This document shows, in pieces, positions 1 to 12,082 of a stretch of 64,000 bases of DNA (positions are counted from its first letter, which is position 1; the number at the start of each line of letters is the position of its first letter). Under the pieces are notes generated by a model. That model had not been told where the DNA came from, ran no database searches, and was given only the letters and a program-made list of their open reading frames with translations. The translations under genes and the position numbers were made by a program. The stretch spans positions 6,255,501 through 6,319,500 of the forward strand of contig JANTQA010000008.1 of the NCBI GenBank assembly GCA_027625915.1, written 5' to 3'. The stretch comes from Anaeramoeba flamelloides (lineage: Eukaryota; Metamonada; Anaeramoebidae).

Positions 1-269
1 TGAAGTCTATTATTTATTTATTTAATTTATTTTTTGTTTATAACTATTTCTAAAGCTATTTTTAAAATATATAATTAAAAAGTTTTCGAAAATGTACAAT
101 AATACTTTTAATATATATCAGTACACTTTTAACCTTTCTAGAAGCTTTTTCAGAACAGAAATTATTTTATTGGGAAGATTGACCTGTTACCTATCCGAAA
201 AAATATTTTTTGGAGCAAAATGAATAAAAAAAATTAAAAATAGAAATATTTGTTTTACAAACACCAGCT

Positions 270-800
270 ATTTCCAATGTAAACCCCAATTCAAAATTTT
301 TAACGTACCAAAATCCAATTTGTGAAAGAAAAAAACTTATTTAATCAATTCTCAAAGAAATGCTAAATTAAAACCATTCACTAATTGAAATGTTAACACT
401 TTTTTATAAATTACAATACTCACAAAACAAAAAATAAATAATTATCAATACAAATAAATTATCGGTGTGTTAAAAATTTTGGAGAGATCAAAACAAAAAA
501 GTTTAATGGTAAATTTGTATAAATTCTATTAGGAATATTGATCGATCAAATGGTTAGGTACTACCAACTAATTTTATTTGAGATCTTCTATTTGTAATAA
601 CTCAACTTTAATCTAATATCAATCATTAAAAAAATTTTTGATCGAACGAAACAAGTTACGTAATTCTAACAATGAAATGAAAACAAAAAACTAATAAAGA
701 TGAAAAAATGATTTTCATATTTTACAAAATTCAAAATTTATTTCCAATCTGAATGAAATTGCATTATTGTGATTATTTGGACCATTTTAGCTGTGTGGAA
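270..800 (+). repeat. Dispersed repeat family F, copy 1
   Basis: The sequence closely matches 38690-39180 in the same orientation. It also matches, more diverged, 9722-10100 and 41060-41640, and the reverse complement of 4210-4840. Shared landmarks are a block around 470 (TTATCGGTGTGTTAAAAATT) and one around 535 (GGAATATTGATCGATCAAAT). It has no ORF. The class is unknown; length and copy number suggest an old non-autonomous element. Confidence 0.75.
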
Positions 801-1169
801 AAATTTGAATTTTAGTTTAGATTAAACAGCAACCATCCCAAATAACGAGTCTATTTCGATCAAAAAACTTTAATCTGTCATAAGACTTTTTATGGAAAAA
901 ACTATTTTTTATGATCAAATGTCAAAAAAACTGTGAATATCGACAATTTACAAAATTTACTTCAAAATATTCATAAAATACCTTTTAAATCGATATATAG
1001 CTAAATTATTGCATCTTGTTTTTTAAAAAATAACCTATCTTATATTTCAAATATTCAACTAATTTTTTTAAAACAATATTTATTACTATTTTTGTTAATT
1101 TATTTTAATAATATAATTTAATTGATATATCTAAATATATATATTTCTATTTCTATTTATTTATTTATC

Positions 1170-1279
<110 letters not shown>

Positions 1280-1319
1280 CAACTTCTATATCGTATATAA
1301 AACACTTCTATAAAAAGAG

Positions 1320-2500
1320 TCACTGGCGGGGAACTTTGTGACAAAATAATGAATAAAGGACATTATTCTGAAGATGATTCAAGGATAATATTTAAACAGT
1401 TATTGGATGTTTTGCTGTATTTACATTCTGAAGGAATTGTTCATCGGGATTTAAAACCTGAAAACATCTTATTAGCCCAAAAAGAAAACAATACTTTTAT
1501 AAAGGTTGCAGATTTTGGTGTTTCAAGAATAATCGGGCAAAATCAATATATGCAAACTATTGCTGGTACACCCTATTATTTAGCACCAGAAGTTCTTGTC
1601 CAAACAGAGAAAGGTGGATATGGCAAGGAATGTGATTATTGGTCATTAGGTGTTGTTTTATATGTAATAATAAGTGGATCTCTACCATTTAAAGATAAAC
1701 CAAATCAAGAAAAATCATTACAGCAACAAATATCTACTGCAGACTTTTCTTTTCCAAAGGAAAAATGGTCGAACATTTCCCTTGCTGCAAAAAATTTAAT
1801 TAAAAGGTTCTTAACTGTGGACGTTAAAAAAAGAATTAATATTGAGCAAGCATTAAAACATCCTTGGATGTTAAAAAAAAATTGTCTTGTTACGGATTTA
1901 TTACAAACAGATTATGGAACAAATATTAATAAAAAAAATAGTTCTATTAATAATAATCCCCAGAATTTGAATGTCAAAACAAACCAAACTGAAAAGAATG
2001 AATCGAAAAACGAAAAAGAAAAAGAAAAAGAAATAGAAAAAGAAATAGAAAAAGAAAAAGAAAAAGAAAAAGAAAATGAAAAAGAAAAAGAAAATGAAAA
2101 AGAAAATGAAAAAGAAAAAGAAATAGAAAAAGAAAAAGAGAAAGAAAAAGATAATAATCAAGAAGTAAAAGAAAAAAAAAATGTAATTGAAAAAGAAATA
2201 GAAAAAAAAAAAGAAAAAGAAAAAGAAAAAGTAAAAGAAAAAGAAGTAGAAAAAGAAGCTAAACGAGAAATAGAAAATGAAAATGAAATTGAAAATGAAA
2301 AAGAGAAAGAGAAAGAGAAAGAGAAAGAGAAAGTTGAAAAAAAAGAAGAAATGCAGGAAAAGCAAAATAAAAATGAAGAAGAAGAAAATAATGAAAGAAA
2401 AAGAAAAGCTGGGGAAAATAATCAAGATCAAGTTGGTCAAGAAATTGAAACAAAAAAACAAAAAGTAAAAAAAAGACGATCACTACCAAAAAATAATTAA
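1320..2500 (+). CDS. Chk2/Rad53-like Ser/Thr protein kinase, C-terminal exon (5' partial)
   Basis: This exon encodes the C-lobe of a CAMK-group kinase most like Chk2/Rad53 checkpoint kinases. The first ATG (1349) is not the true start. In-frame codons before it read VTGGELCDKI, the hinge/alpha-D segment typical of Chk2 (GGELFD), so coding enters through an acceptor at about 1317-1319. Counting from Met1349, HRDLKPEN lies at 32-39, DFG at 55-57, the activation segment TIAGTPYYLAPE at 70-81, and alpha-F (DYWSLGV) follows. After the kinase domain (about residue 178) comes a roughly 130-residue Lys/Glu-rich tail, then a basic end (KKQKVKKRRS) resembling a nuclear localisation signal. Glycine loop, catalytic Lys and any FHA domain are not in the window. 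The catalytic core looks intact and the stop is TAA at 2498-2500. The kinase assignment is secure; the Chk2 subfamily is likely but rests on motif similarity only. Confidence 0.88.
2016..2340 (+). repeat. GAAAAA-type coding minisatellite (Lys-Glu tract)
   Basis: Degenerate tandem hexamers (GAAAAA, GAAAAT, GAAATA, GAGAAA) encode alternating Glu-Lys with occasional Ile/Asn in the kinase tail. Interruptions are mostly single substitutions that keep the frame. The encoded segment would form a highly charged helix or a disordered tail. Confidence 0.9.
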
Positions 2501-3629
2501 TATATAAACGATATAATTCAAAGAGACTAATTTTTGTATAAATTACTTGAATTCCCATTTTAATATAAATACGTATTTCATATTTAAATTCATTGAAATC
2601 GAAAAATAATAAAAACTTTAGATGGTTTTAAGTATTCAAAACTTTTATTTTTTTATTCTATTCTGAATTTCAAGTAAACTCTTTTCCAGCCAGGGTGGCC
2701 ATCTTTAATTAAACAAATTGAACAAATTCTATGTATTTTATCCAATATAAAGTTCTCAAAATAAATTTTCAATTTTTTTATCAGAATCATTTTTTCTTAT
2801 TTATTCAAATTTTTTATTTTTGTTTAGTGTATTTTTTTTTTTTTTTTTTTTTTTTATTATTCTTTATTTTTAAAAAGTCAATTTAAAAAAAAAAAAAACT
2901 TTGAAAACAAGAAATTAACCATTTTGATATTGAGGCTATATAATTTCTTTTAAAATCCATATATTATCTATTAAAAAATATCATTATCAACAATTGTAAT
3001 TATCTAAAGAAATTGAGTAATTGTGCACAATAAGTTCCAATGATAAGGGTCCAAAAAATTTTTTTAATATTTTTCTTTAGTAATTTATCGTTTGTTCAGG
3101 TATTTCATTTATAAACATCAACTTTAATACCAACTTTTATTATTTCTCTTAATTCTAATTAATCTTATGTTGAGCGATACTTAAAAAAAAAAATCAATTT
3201 TTTACGAGTTATAGAATAATTCATTTTATGAATAATTTTTTGATAATAAAGTAGTTTTTAATTTTATAGAAGAATAGTGAAATGCAATCTTTTTAATCTG
3301 AAATATGAATTTCTAAAAAAAAATTCAATATAAAATTCAAGATTATACAATTTTACTATTTTAATAAAGTGGTATAAATATTTTAACAAGAATGTATCAA
3401 AGGATATATGTATATTACTTAAATTAGAACCTTTTAAGACGATTTTGAAGCTTTAAAGTAATGTTTTTGTGAGACATTTTATTATCCAAATTTTTTTTTG
3501 AGTATTTTTGCTTTTTTTTTAATTGGTTTTTTCATTTATTTTATTTTTTTTTTGTCATGATTCCCAAAGCTATTTTTGACAAAATGATTATAGAAGATAC
3601 CTACTGTATTATATCAATCCTTCCAAGTA

Positions 3630-3821
3630 CAGTCAGTTTCACTGTTAAGAAAAAAACTTTCAATGAAATTTATAGTACAAAAAAATCACAAATTACTTAA
3701 CATTGTTTTAAAATTGTATAAATACAAAGTATTTACGAGAATCTGAATTTTGTGCCATAATTTGAAAGTTTTTTGTACCTTAATTTATGTTGAAAGTTTG
3801 GGTTTAAAATGTAGAACTATT
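3630..3821. mobile_element. Family B MITE, copy 1
   Basis: A 192-nt element. The left end reads TACAGTCAGTTTCACTGTTA; the reverse complement of the right end reads ATAGTTCTACATTTTAAACC, and both continue into AACTTTCAA. Similar ends and length (189-197 nt net) recur at 16763-16951 and 20240-20812. It has no ORF. The CAGT terminus beside TA is typical of Tc1/mariner-type non-autonomous elements. Confidence 0.7.
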
Positions 3822-4209
3822 GAAAACACTGATTCGATTCAACCCATATCATTTTATAATCTTCATTTTATTTGTCTCATTATTTTAGTAAAATACCGTT
3901 TGTTTATCGATTAAATTGTGATATCGTTACCATGTCTTATAAAAGATTTTTACCACCTTGTAACACTTCAAACAAAAAAAAATAACCCCTAATACTTGGA
4001 AAAAGAGATAATTTGGAATAACTTAAATTATAATTTATATATAATAAACCCCAAATAAAGTGGTTAATATTTTTAATATTTTCGCCTGAAATTCGTCAAT
4101 TTAATTTTTAAACTTAAGATGGCAGTATTTATTCAAAATAAAAATAGAAATCAAACCAAACCAATTATGAAAAATTAATCTTATATATTAAAAGTAAACT
4201 AAAATTCAA

Positions 4210-4840
4210 AATTTTTTACAAAGACTAAAATGGTACAAAGAATCACAATAATGATATTTCACTCAAATTGGAAATAATTTTAAATTTTGTAAAATATTTC
4301 AATCCTTTTTTCTTCTTTTAGTTTTTTATTTGGATTTATTTTTTTTGAATATATAACCCTTTTAACCCAATCAAAAAATTTTTTTCGATGGATTGATATT
4401 AGGTTAAAGTTGAGTCCTTTTAAATCTAAAAAATCAAATAAAATTAGTTTTATGTATCTAAATATTTGATCGATAAATAATTATAAATAGAATATCAACA
4501 AATTTACCAATATATTTTTTTAATTATGCCCATCTATAAAATTTTTAATACAATATTGATTGATTAGTATTATTAATTATTTATTTTTTGTTTTGTGAGC
4601 ATTGTAATTTATAAAAAATTGTTAGTTTTTATTTTATCAATGGCTCTAAATTGAAATTTCTTTGAGAATTGAATAAAAATTGATTTTTTTTTGTAAAAAT
4701 TGAATTTTAGTATCTTAAAAATTTTGAAATGGAAAAAAGTTTTATTAATTTTTTTTTTTTGATAAATATATATATATAAAAGATCAAAACCATATAAATC
4801 CTTCACTGGGACCAGATTGATTTTGATTTTAATTTTTAAA
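4210..4840 (-). repeat. Dispersed repeat family F, copy 2 (reverse)
   Basis: Reverse complement of the 230-800 copy. Shared landmarks include the block around 4470 (GATCGATAAATA vs the GATCGATC block), the CTCACAAAACAAAAAATAAA block in reverse around 4585-4605, and the flanking TTTCTTTGAGAATTGA block. It is diverged, with no coding content. Confidence 0.7.
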
Positions 4841-6002
4841 ATTTAATTCACATAAATTAGTTTTTTTTTTATCATCAGTTATTTTTTTTTCAGTATTTGA
4901 TTTTTTTTAGATAAATGAGTGTTTTCAAACTATTAGTCATTATCTATTCAAGTAAATATCCACTAGTTGAATTTAACTAAAATTTCATTCTCACATTTTT
5001 TTAAAAAAATCTTATCTTAAAAATCCACTTTTTTTCTTGGCTAGAGACTTTTAAAAAAGGTGGTTAAACTAACAAAAATAAATAAAATAGCGACATGAAT
5101 TTGAAATTGAGTAATTTTGATTATATTGTGAATAAAATTTATTATAAATGATGAAAGGTTATTGAAAGTAGTAGTTTTGTCTAACTTACTTGTTTTGATA
5201 TTTCTATTCAGACTAATAATGTACAAAATAATCATTGAACTTTTTTGAAAACAAGTCTATTTATTTTATTGAGTTATTTTCATAACAAGAAGTGTTTTTT
5301 TTTTATTTGGTACCTTTTCTTCATAGATGATAAGGTTTCTTTCTTCTTAAACGTAAACCAATTTTTTCAAATAATTCCAAAAGAAATTTTGATTTTAAAC
5401 TTTTTAAAAATGAGTAAAAAAATTTTCAAAACAATAATTCATTTCGATTGATCGTTTTCAAATTAAATTTACTTTTAAAATAATCAGAATTTTACATTTT
5501 ATTTAACAATTTCAAGATAAAGTAAAAAGTATTTGAATATTCAATTAAATTTATTAGAAGATATTGTTACGTTTACTAACTTCACTATATCTAACTTTCT
5601 GACATTCATTTTATTTATATTTATAAAGACAATTATATGATACTTGGATTATAGTCCTAGAATATCTGAATTGGGATCAAGAATTTCACAAAAAGTATTA
5701 TTTTGGTTTGTAACACTTGGAATTATTACTACGAGAGAATTGTCTTTTAAAACAAACAATTTATAAATTAGAAACTAAACGATTATCTTAATCTCGGAAA
5801 TTCAATGTTAGTCAAATTATAACATCACCTCAGAAATTACTCACTTATGATTGTTTTAATGGTCTTACCCTTAAAAAAATCAAAAAATTATTTTACTCAT
5901 TTTTTTAACATTTACAAATTTGCTTTTAGGCTTTTCCAAACTAAACCCAAATAAAAAGAAACCAAAAGATCTCAAATTAATTTGACAAAAAACAAAATAA
6001 AC

Positions 6003-7628
6003 ATGGACAACGATAAAGAACTTGCAGAATTAATAAAGAATCGATTGTATTTTTATATTTCAAAACGCTCGATCAAGAAATATCCGAAAGAAGAAATCCA
6101 TTTTACAATCGAAAAAACATTCTATTACGATTCCTTTTTTCTTGATTTTGGACCCTTTAAACTTTCTTTGTTGGTCAAATTTTATCGGCTCTTAAGAGAA
6201 AAGCTTGACGAATCAAAAAATTCAAACAAAAAGTTTTACTTTTGGAGTAAAAATTGCAAAAAAAAAAGAACAAATTCTGCAGTGTTAATTTGTTCCTTTA
6301 TAATGGTTTACTGTTCCATAAGCGCCAAAGAGGCTTATTCAAAAATATCCCATTTGAAAAAATTTTACCCGTTCCACGACGCTTCACCTTTGGAGTCGAC
6401 ATATGGCTTGAATGTTTTGGATGTTTTGGAAGGATTGGAAAAAGGAATTCAAAATAATTGGGTTGACTTTGATACTTTTGATATACAATGGTATGAAAAA
6501 CACGAAAAAGTTATCAATGGCGATTTAAATTGGATTATTCCAAACAAAATTTTGGCTTTTTGCTCGCCAACACCTGATCAAAATGTGAAAAAGAAAAAGA
6601 ACAAGAAAAAGAAAAAAGATAAAAAAAAAAAAAAGGAAATTGAAGAATTACAAGAGAAGAATGATAATCCGAATAAGAATGATAATGATAATGATAACGA
6701 TGATGAGAATGAAAAGAAAAATGACTTGAAAGATTCTAATTCTTCAAAAAAAAAGAATAAAGTAATTGAAAAAGAAGAAGAAGAAGAAGAAAAAGAAAAA
6801 GAAAAAGAAAAAGAGATTAAGGAAAATAAAAAAAAAAAAAAGAAGAAAAAGAAAATCACGAGCCAGAATGAAGAAAACAGTACAAAAACAAAAAACAATT
6901 CATCAAAGCAATCTATTTGGTCTTGGTTCGGGTTTAGATCAGAAACAAAAACAAAACCAAAGCCAAAAACAAAAGCAAAGCTGTTGGATTCTAATCCAAG
7001 TTCAAATTCTAATAACAACACAATTAGCCACACAGATAATATTGATGAGTCAACTTTTGAATCTATTGACCAAGAAGAAATTGATGATTTTGGTTATGGG
7101 TGGCCTGTCTCAAAATATGCAGAATATTTTGATCAATATAACATAACCTGCATAGTCAGACTAAACCAACCAATTTATAATAAAAAACCATTTTTAAAAA
7201 AAGGAATGAGCCACTATGATTTAAATTTCATGGATGGCAGCGTGCCAACAGAGAAATTACTGAATAAATTTTTAACAATTGCGGAAACTGAATTTGAATC
7301 CGATAAAAAACGCAGTAGAGTAATGGCTATCCATTGTAAAGCAGGGCTCGGGAGAACAGGAGTCATGATCGGATCATATTTGATAAAATTTTATAATTTT
7401 ACAGCTAAACAGGCAATTGCTTGGCTGAGGTTATGCAGGCCCGGCTCAGTGATAGGCATACAACAGCAATACTTGGAAACATTCCAAAGGAAATTATTGC
7501 ATAAAAAATCCAAGTTTCGAAATATGGATCAAAAAAGAAATCTCTCTTCACTAAAACTTTCACCTCAACCACGAAAGGTTCGTAGAAAGACATCTTCCAA
7601 AAGCCCTAAAAAAAAAAATAAAAACTAA
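6003..7628 (+). CDS. CDC14-type dual-specificity phosphatase with a large charged insertion
   Basis: A 541-residue protein in a single exon. Start chosen at ATG 6003 (MDNDKELAEL); the upstream in-frame TTG at 5982 is not a credible start. Residues about 4-193 match the CDC14 N-terminal DSPn domain (NRLYFYI, DFGPFKL, NWIIPNKILAF). The catalytic domain follows at about 364-500, with general-acid Asp411 (FMDGS), the P-loop HCKAGLGRTG with nucleophile Cys445 and Arg451, and the conserved CRPGSVIG. Between the two domains, where other CDC14 proteins have a short linker, lies a roughly 170-residue Lys/Glu/Asn-rich insertion (bases 6582-7090) containing a WSWFGF patch. The C-terminus is basic. CDC14 enzymes dephosphorylate Cdk phosphosites in mitotic exit, cytokinesis or cilia. 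All catalytic residues are present, so an active enzyme is expected. The family call is firm; the specific cellular role is inferred. Confidence 0.95.
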   Translation: MDNDKELAELIKNRLYFYISKRSIKKYPKEEIHFTIEKTFYYDSFFLDFGPFKLSLLVKFYRLLREKLDESKNSNKKFYFWSKNCKKKRTNSAVLICSFIMVYCSISAKEAYSKISHLKKFYPFHDASPLESTYGLNVLDVLEGLEKGIQNNWVDFDTFDIQWYEKHEKVINGDLNWIIPNKILAFCSPTPDQNVKKKKNKKKKKDKKKKKEIEELQEKNDNPNKNDNDNDNDDENEKKNDLKDSNSSKKKNKVIEKEEEEEEKEKEKEKEIKENKKKKKKKKKITSQNEENSTKTKNNSSKQSIWSWFGFRSETKTKPKPKTKAKLLDSNPSSNSNNNTISHTDNIDESTFESIDQEEIDDFGYGWPVSKYAEYFDQYNITCIVRLNQPIYNKKPFLKKGMSHYDLNFMDGSVPTEKLLNKFLTIAETEFESDKKRSRVMAIHCKAGLGRTGVMIGSYLIKFYNFTAKQAIAWLRLCRPGSVIGIQQQYLETFQRKLLHKKSKFRNMDQKRNLSSLKLSPQPRKVRRKTSSKSPKKKNKN

Positions 7629-9721
7629 ATTTATTATCCGTAATTTGATCCTATTTTTGCAATTTTGAATTAATAAAATTTAGAAAAATCCATTATTTAG
7701 AATTTATAAACCCCACTCCACTCTTCGAGGTGCACACACAATCTTTAAAAATTAAAAATATGTTTTTGAAGATAGATCTCTATTCAATTGTTAAAATAAA
7801 AAATCTTTTAATCTTTTTGCCTTTAACAAATATGTAGGTAATTTTTTTTGTTAAAAAAGCAAAATTAATTCATTATGAAAAAAATAGAAAAAAATTTTCA
7901 CCAAAATTAAATAATGACTTTTATTATTTGTTTTATTACTTTCATTTTTCTGGGGAAAACGCCAATATTAATTTGATTAATTAACATTTGTGGTTTTTCT
8001 TTCTATTTTGTTTGCTTTTTTAATTTTTATTTATTTTTATTTATTTGAGAAACAATTCTCATTTTACCAAATTTTAATTGATGTAGATTTTTTCTACTTT
8101 TAACTCAAATTAATTTGTAATGGAAATAATTATTTGAATTGATTAAATATCTTTTTTTGATTTATTTCTTCTAGGGTTGTGAAAAAATTTGAATTCTTTT
8201 TAAATTGTTATTTTAAAGCATATAATAAATAGAGAATTTTTACCAAAAAATTTCATCTTTTTTTGAAAATAGAGAAAAAATCTGAACTAAAAAATCATTT
8301 ATTTATATTTATATTATTAGAATACAGAAAAATAGTTTAGTTCCTCTTTTGTACCAGTATATCAATGAGGGGATATGTTTTTTAATGTTTTTAAATTACA
8401 AAATAGATCTTTGAAATTATTTTTTTTTCCCTTACAAAAAAAAAATTGTTTGAGAGTTAGAGTATATAAGATCTTATAAAATATCAAATCAAGAAATCCA
8501 CCACAAATAGTAAATAAAAATAAGTACTATTCAAAACAAAAAAAAAATGGTCAAAAATATAATTCAGATGAAAAGAAAAAATGGTATTTAAAAAAAAAAA
8601 TATTATATTTTATTATTTATTTATGAAAATGGAAATATTATTAGTTTATATTGAAGTGTCCCAGGGATATCTAAACATAAATTAGGTGCATTAAAGTAAT
8701 TTGGTCTTTTTATTTTTGTTGACTTCTTAAACAATAAACAATAAAGAATATATAGAGTAATTGGTAAAAACTAAAGAAAATCGATAATTTCATAATTTTT
8801 TTTTTTTTTTTTTTTTGAAAACCATGATAGATAGTTTTACTTTCAAGTTTTGAATTTACATTTTTTGCAACTTCAAAATTGATTCAACATCATTTTTTAA
8901 TCCATTAAAATAATATGAATAATATTTTAATTACTGTGAAATTTATTTATTATTTGTAAAAAAATATTTGAATTAATAATAAAAATATAATAAAATTTTT
9001 ATCCAAATAATAATTTTATAATTAAATGTAAAGAAAATAATAAAAATGATTAATTTAAAAGAAATGATTTATATTATAATAAAATTCACGAGAAATATAA
9101 TAAATAACTTTGATGAGATATCTATATATGGAATTTATGAAGTTATGACCATAGAATCAAAATTATTAAAATTTTTAATCATTTTTTCTTTTAACACCTT
9201 TATTAAACTTCCACTTTATTTATAACTATATCTTTTTTGTAATTTTTTTTCATATCAACAAATATTTTTTTTATTTAATTTATTTAAATTGATCAAATGT
9301 TCTAACATATCATTCAGCTGTTTTTCTATTAATTTTTTTTTAATTCAACATTTTTATTCTTTTAGGTTTATTTTATGTTATTCATTTTTAATTTACTTTC
9401 TTTTTTTTTTTTTCTTTTTTTTTTTTTTAATTTGCTAATATTATTTTATATATTTTCATTTATTTTTGTTGTTTTTGTTGATTTTAAAAGATTTTTAATA
9501 TTATTATTAATAATTTCATGATTTTTGAAAAATATATTACATTAGAAAATTTTGGGACACACACAAACACAAAAATAGCCAAAAAAACCCGTTCAATGTA
9601 TTCTATTTTTCAAATATAAGATTAATCTACGTCATGGGTAAACATTATTAATTTTCTTATATGTAATCATTTTCATTCAAATAAAATAAAAATATATAAA
9701 ACCAAAAAAAAAAAAAAATAC
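7629..9721. other. Intergenic, no gene seen
   Basis: About 2.1 kb of AT-rich DNA with many homopolymer runs (for example T runs at 8797-8816 and 9401-9428). No exon-like GC rise, RNA gene or convincing repeat pair was noticed. Confidence 0.6.
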
Positions 9722-10100
9722 AATTGGTGTGTCCAGAGTGGTTAAATAAGTCGACTAATAGATTGTATTACTAAACCTGCTGATATTTCACCAATAATTA
9801 TTAATTTATCAAATGATTAGAAACCACCAACTAATTCTAACCAATTTTTCTCATAAATAAAATCAAGATTAATTTTCTATCAACCATTGAAAAAAAAATC
9901 CAGATCTAATGAAGTAAGTTGCCCAACTATAAAAAATGCAATGGAAACCACAGAAAAAAGACAAAAAAAAAATAATTCTTTGTAAAAAACAAAATTATTT
10001 CCATTTTGAAGGTAAAGTGTAGTAATTGTTATTCTTTCAAGTGTTTAAAAATTGTAAAATTATATGGAATTTAGTTTATTATAGCAATTGAATGAAAAAA
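9722..10100 (+). repeat. Dispersed repeat family F, copy 3
   Basis: A diverged copy. It shares the ATTATTAATTTATCAAATG...ACCACCAACTAATTCTA and ATCAACCATTGAAAAAAAAAT blocks with 540-640 and 38960-39060. Its left end (9726-9792) differs from the other copies and looks weakly tRNA-like (see findings). Confidence 0.55.
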
Positions 10101-10138
10101 AGAGTAAGAAATTGTTAAAAATAAAGAAAATTGTTCTA

Positions 10139-10730
10139 AAGTATTTCCAAAAACTGGAGGATTTTTTTTTTACATTTCAGAAAAAAAAACATCTTTGTTA
10201 GGGAAACTAGTCTTTAATTAACGATACCAAATTAAGTTTAATATTATTACCGATTGAATAAATGGCTAATGTTTGTATTTCAAAATATGTTAGATGAAAT
10301 ATTTACATAAAATGGAAAAAAAATTTAGCACTGTTTTTGGTAAAAAAAACAATGTACAACCAATTTCAATAAAAAACTTGAAATATGGAAATGCTACAAA
10401 AAATTTTTTACAAAATAAAATGTATTTATATTGTTTCAATACTAATTGAAAATTTTTTAGAGTAAACAAGAACTGAAAACAGTTTTTTCAATCAAAAAGA
10501 AAATAATAAACACCAATTTTCACGTATAAAAAATATTAGATAAAATCGAGATCAGAAAATTTAATATCTTTTATTTATTTAATATAATACTAAGAAACAA
10601 ATTGAATTATTATCCAGAATCTATAAATGGTGGTTAATGATTTTGGATGTTTAAATCCTCTTCTAAAGAATTCTTTTAAAAGATCTATTTTAAAATAAAT
10701 TTGTCACACTTTATTGGATATATATTAATT
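10139..10730 (+). mobile_element. Family A TIR element, copy 1
   Basis: Begins GTATTTCCAAAAACTGGAGG and ends near CACTTTATTGGATATAT, a decayed inverted repeat. The internal sequence (10490-10700) is the reverse complement of 29180-29370 and parallels 28600-28780. Length is about 592 nt, matching the intact copy at 29142-29731. No ORF; non-autonomous. Confidence 0.7.
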
Positions 10731-12082
10731 CTTTATATCGATATATAGATATAATTGTTTGATTTACAAAAATAAAAATATTTGTATGTAAGCTGATACT
10801 TCTGATCATAACAATGGTAAATATTGTTTATATTTTACAAGTGTAATGAAGAAATTACAATGTAGTGTCTCTTTTGCACCCTTTAAAAACAAGATCCTAT
10901 AGTTTTTTTTTTTTATTTCAAAGTTTATTTTTTTTTTATACAAGTCAACTATTCAACTAAAAACAAAAAATTTGTTTTTTTATTTTTTCGATTTTTTCTC
11001 TGGTTGAATTTTATTTATATTGGGAATAGGATTAAAAAGAAAAAAAAAAATCAAGTACTTACTTGCTAATATTGATATACTGAAAAACGAAAGTATAATA
11101 TCAACTTGAAAATAAAAAAGGAAAGTGCAAACACAAAAAATAACTAAGGTATAAAAAACCAAAAGAAAAACGAAATTATAACTATTAAATAAAGATCTCC
11201 AAATAAACATTAATTAATAATTATCAAATTAGATTAAATTAACCTAATGTTTGATGGTTGTAATTTTGGTTTATCTTCTTTGTTTGATATGATTGTTTGT
11301 TTTTTGATTGTTTTACCAATTTCGTATATAAAAATCCTTAAACTGATTTTAACTATTATTTATACAAAGATATAATTAAACCCATTATGTAAATTTGTTT
11401 ATCAACTTTAGAGAGATGAGTTATCATTTTTAAAAGAATTCATTTTTCCCAATGAAATTTTCAGTTAAAAGATTCAGATCCCTTTTTGTTTGGCTTTTTG
11501 GATCAAATTAGAAAAAGAAAAATTCAAAAAAAATTTATTTTGAATAAATCTCATATTTAGCTTTTACTGGGAAGTTTTATAAACAAATAACCTTGAACCT
11601 TTAATCTTATTTGAAAAATACAATAAAAATCAATCAAATATTGGATCCTTGAAGATCTGAAAAAATTGATCATTTATTTTATTTTCAAAAATATTTATTA
11701 AATTAATTGAAATTTAAATGATTAAACAATATCCCCTTTCGAAATATTGAGAGTATAAACAATGAATGATTAGTATTAAAATCGTTTTTTGATAATATCT
11801 ATTTTTTTTATTATTATTAGAATTAATTATTCGAATTATTTTTATTTGTTTGAAAATATATAAAAAATTGAGAAATAATTGTAAAATCTATTGATATATT
11901 TAATCTTTGTGTTGTGAATAATTCACTGGAATAATGAAGATTGTGTTATTAATTATTAATTATAAATAATCAAATAAAAAAGTATTTATTTTGGTTATAA
12001 ATTGTTTTTTTGGTTTTAAAAAAGTATTTTGGGAGAATTTTCAATTTGATTATTTGGTTTTTTTTTTCTCTTACATTCTTTA

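Larger units (their letters stand above)
2501..6002. other. Intergenic, kinase to CDC14
   Basis: 3.5 kb without a recognisable gene. It holds a 192-nt inverted-repeat element (family B, 3630-3821), a reverse copy of repeat F (4210-4840) and long T and A runs (about 2830-2855). The short reading frames here show no coding character. Sequence just before 6003 is A-rich, as expected of a protist 5' leader. Confidence 0.7.

Noticed and set aside
1901-2558. Phe-rich minus-strand frames over the kinase tail
   Set aside because: Complement of the Glu-Lys coding tract, without independent support.
5041-5451. Short frames of 64-68 codons
   Set aside because: Compositionally identical to noncoding DNA, with no motif, conservation or splice context.
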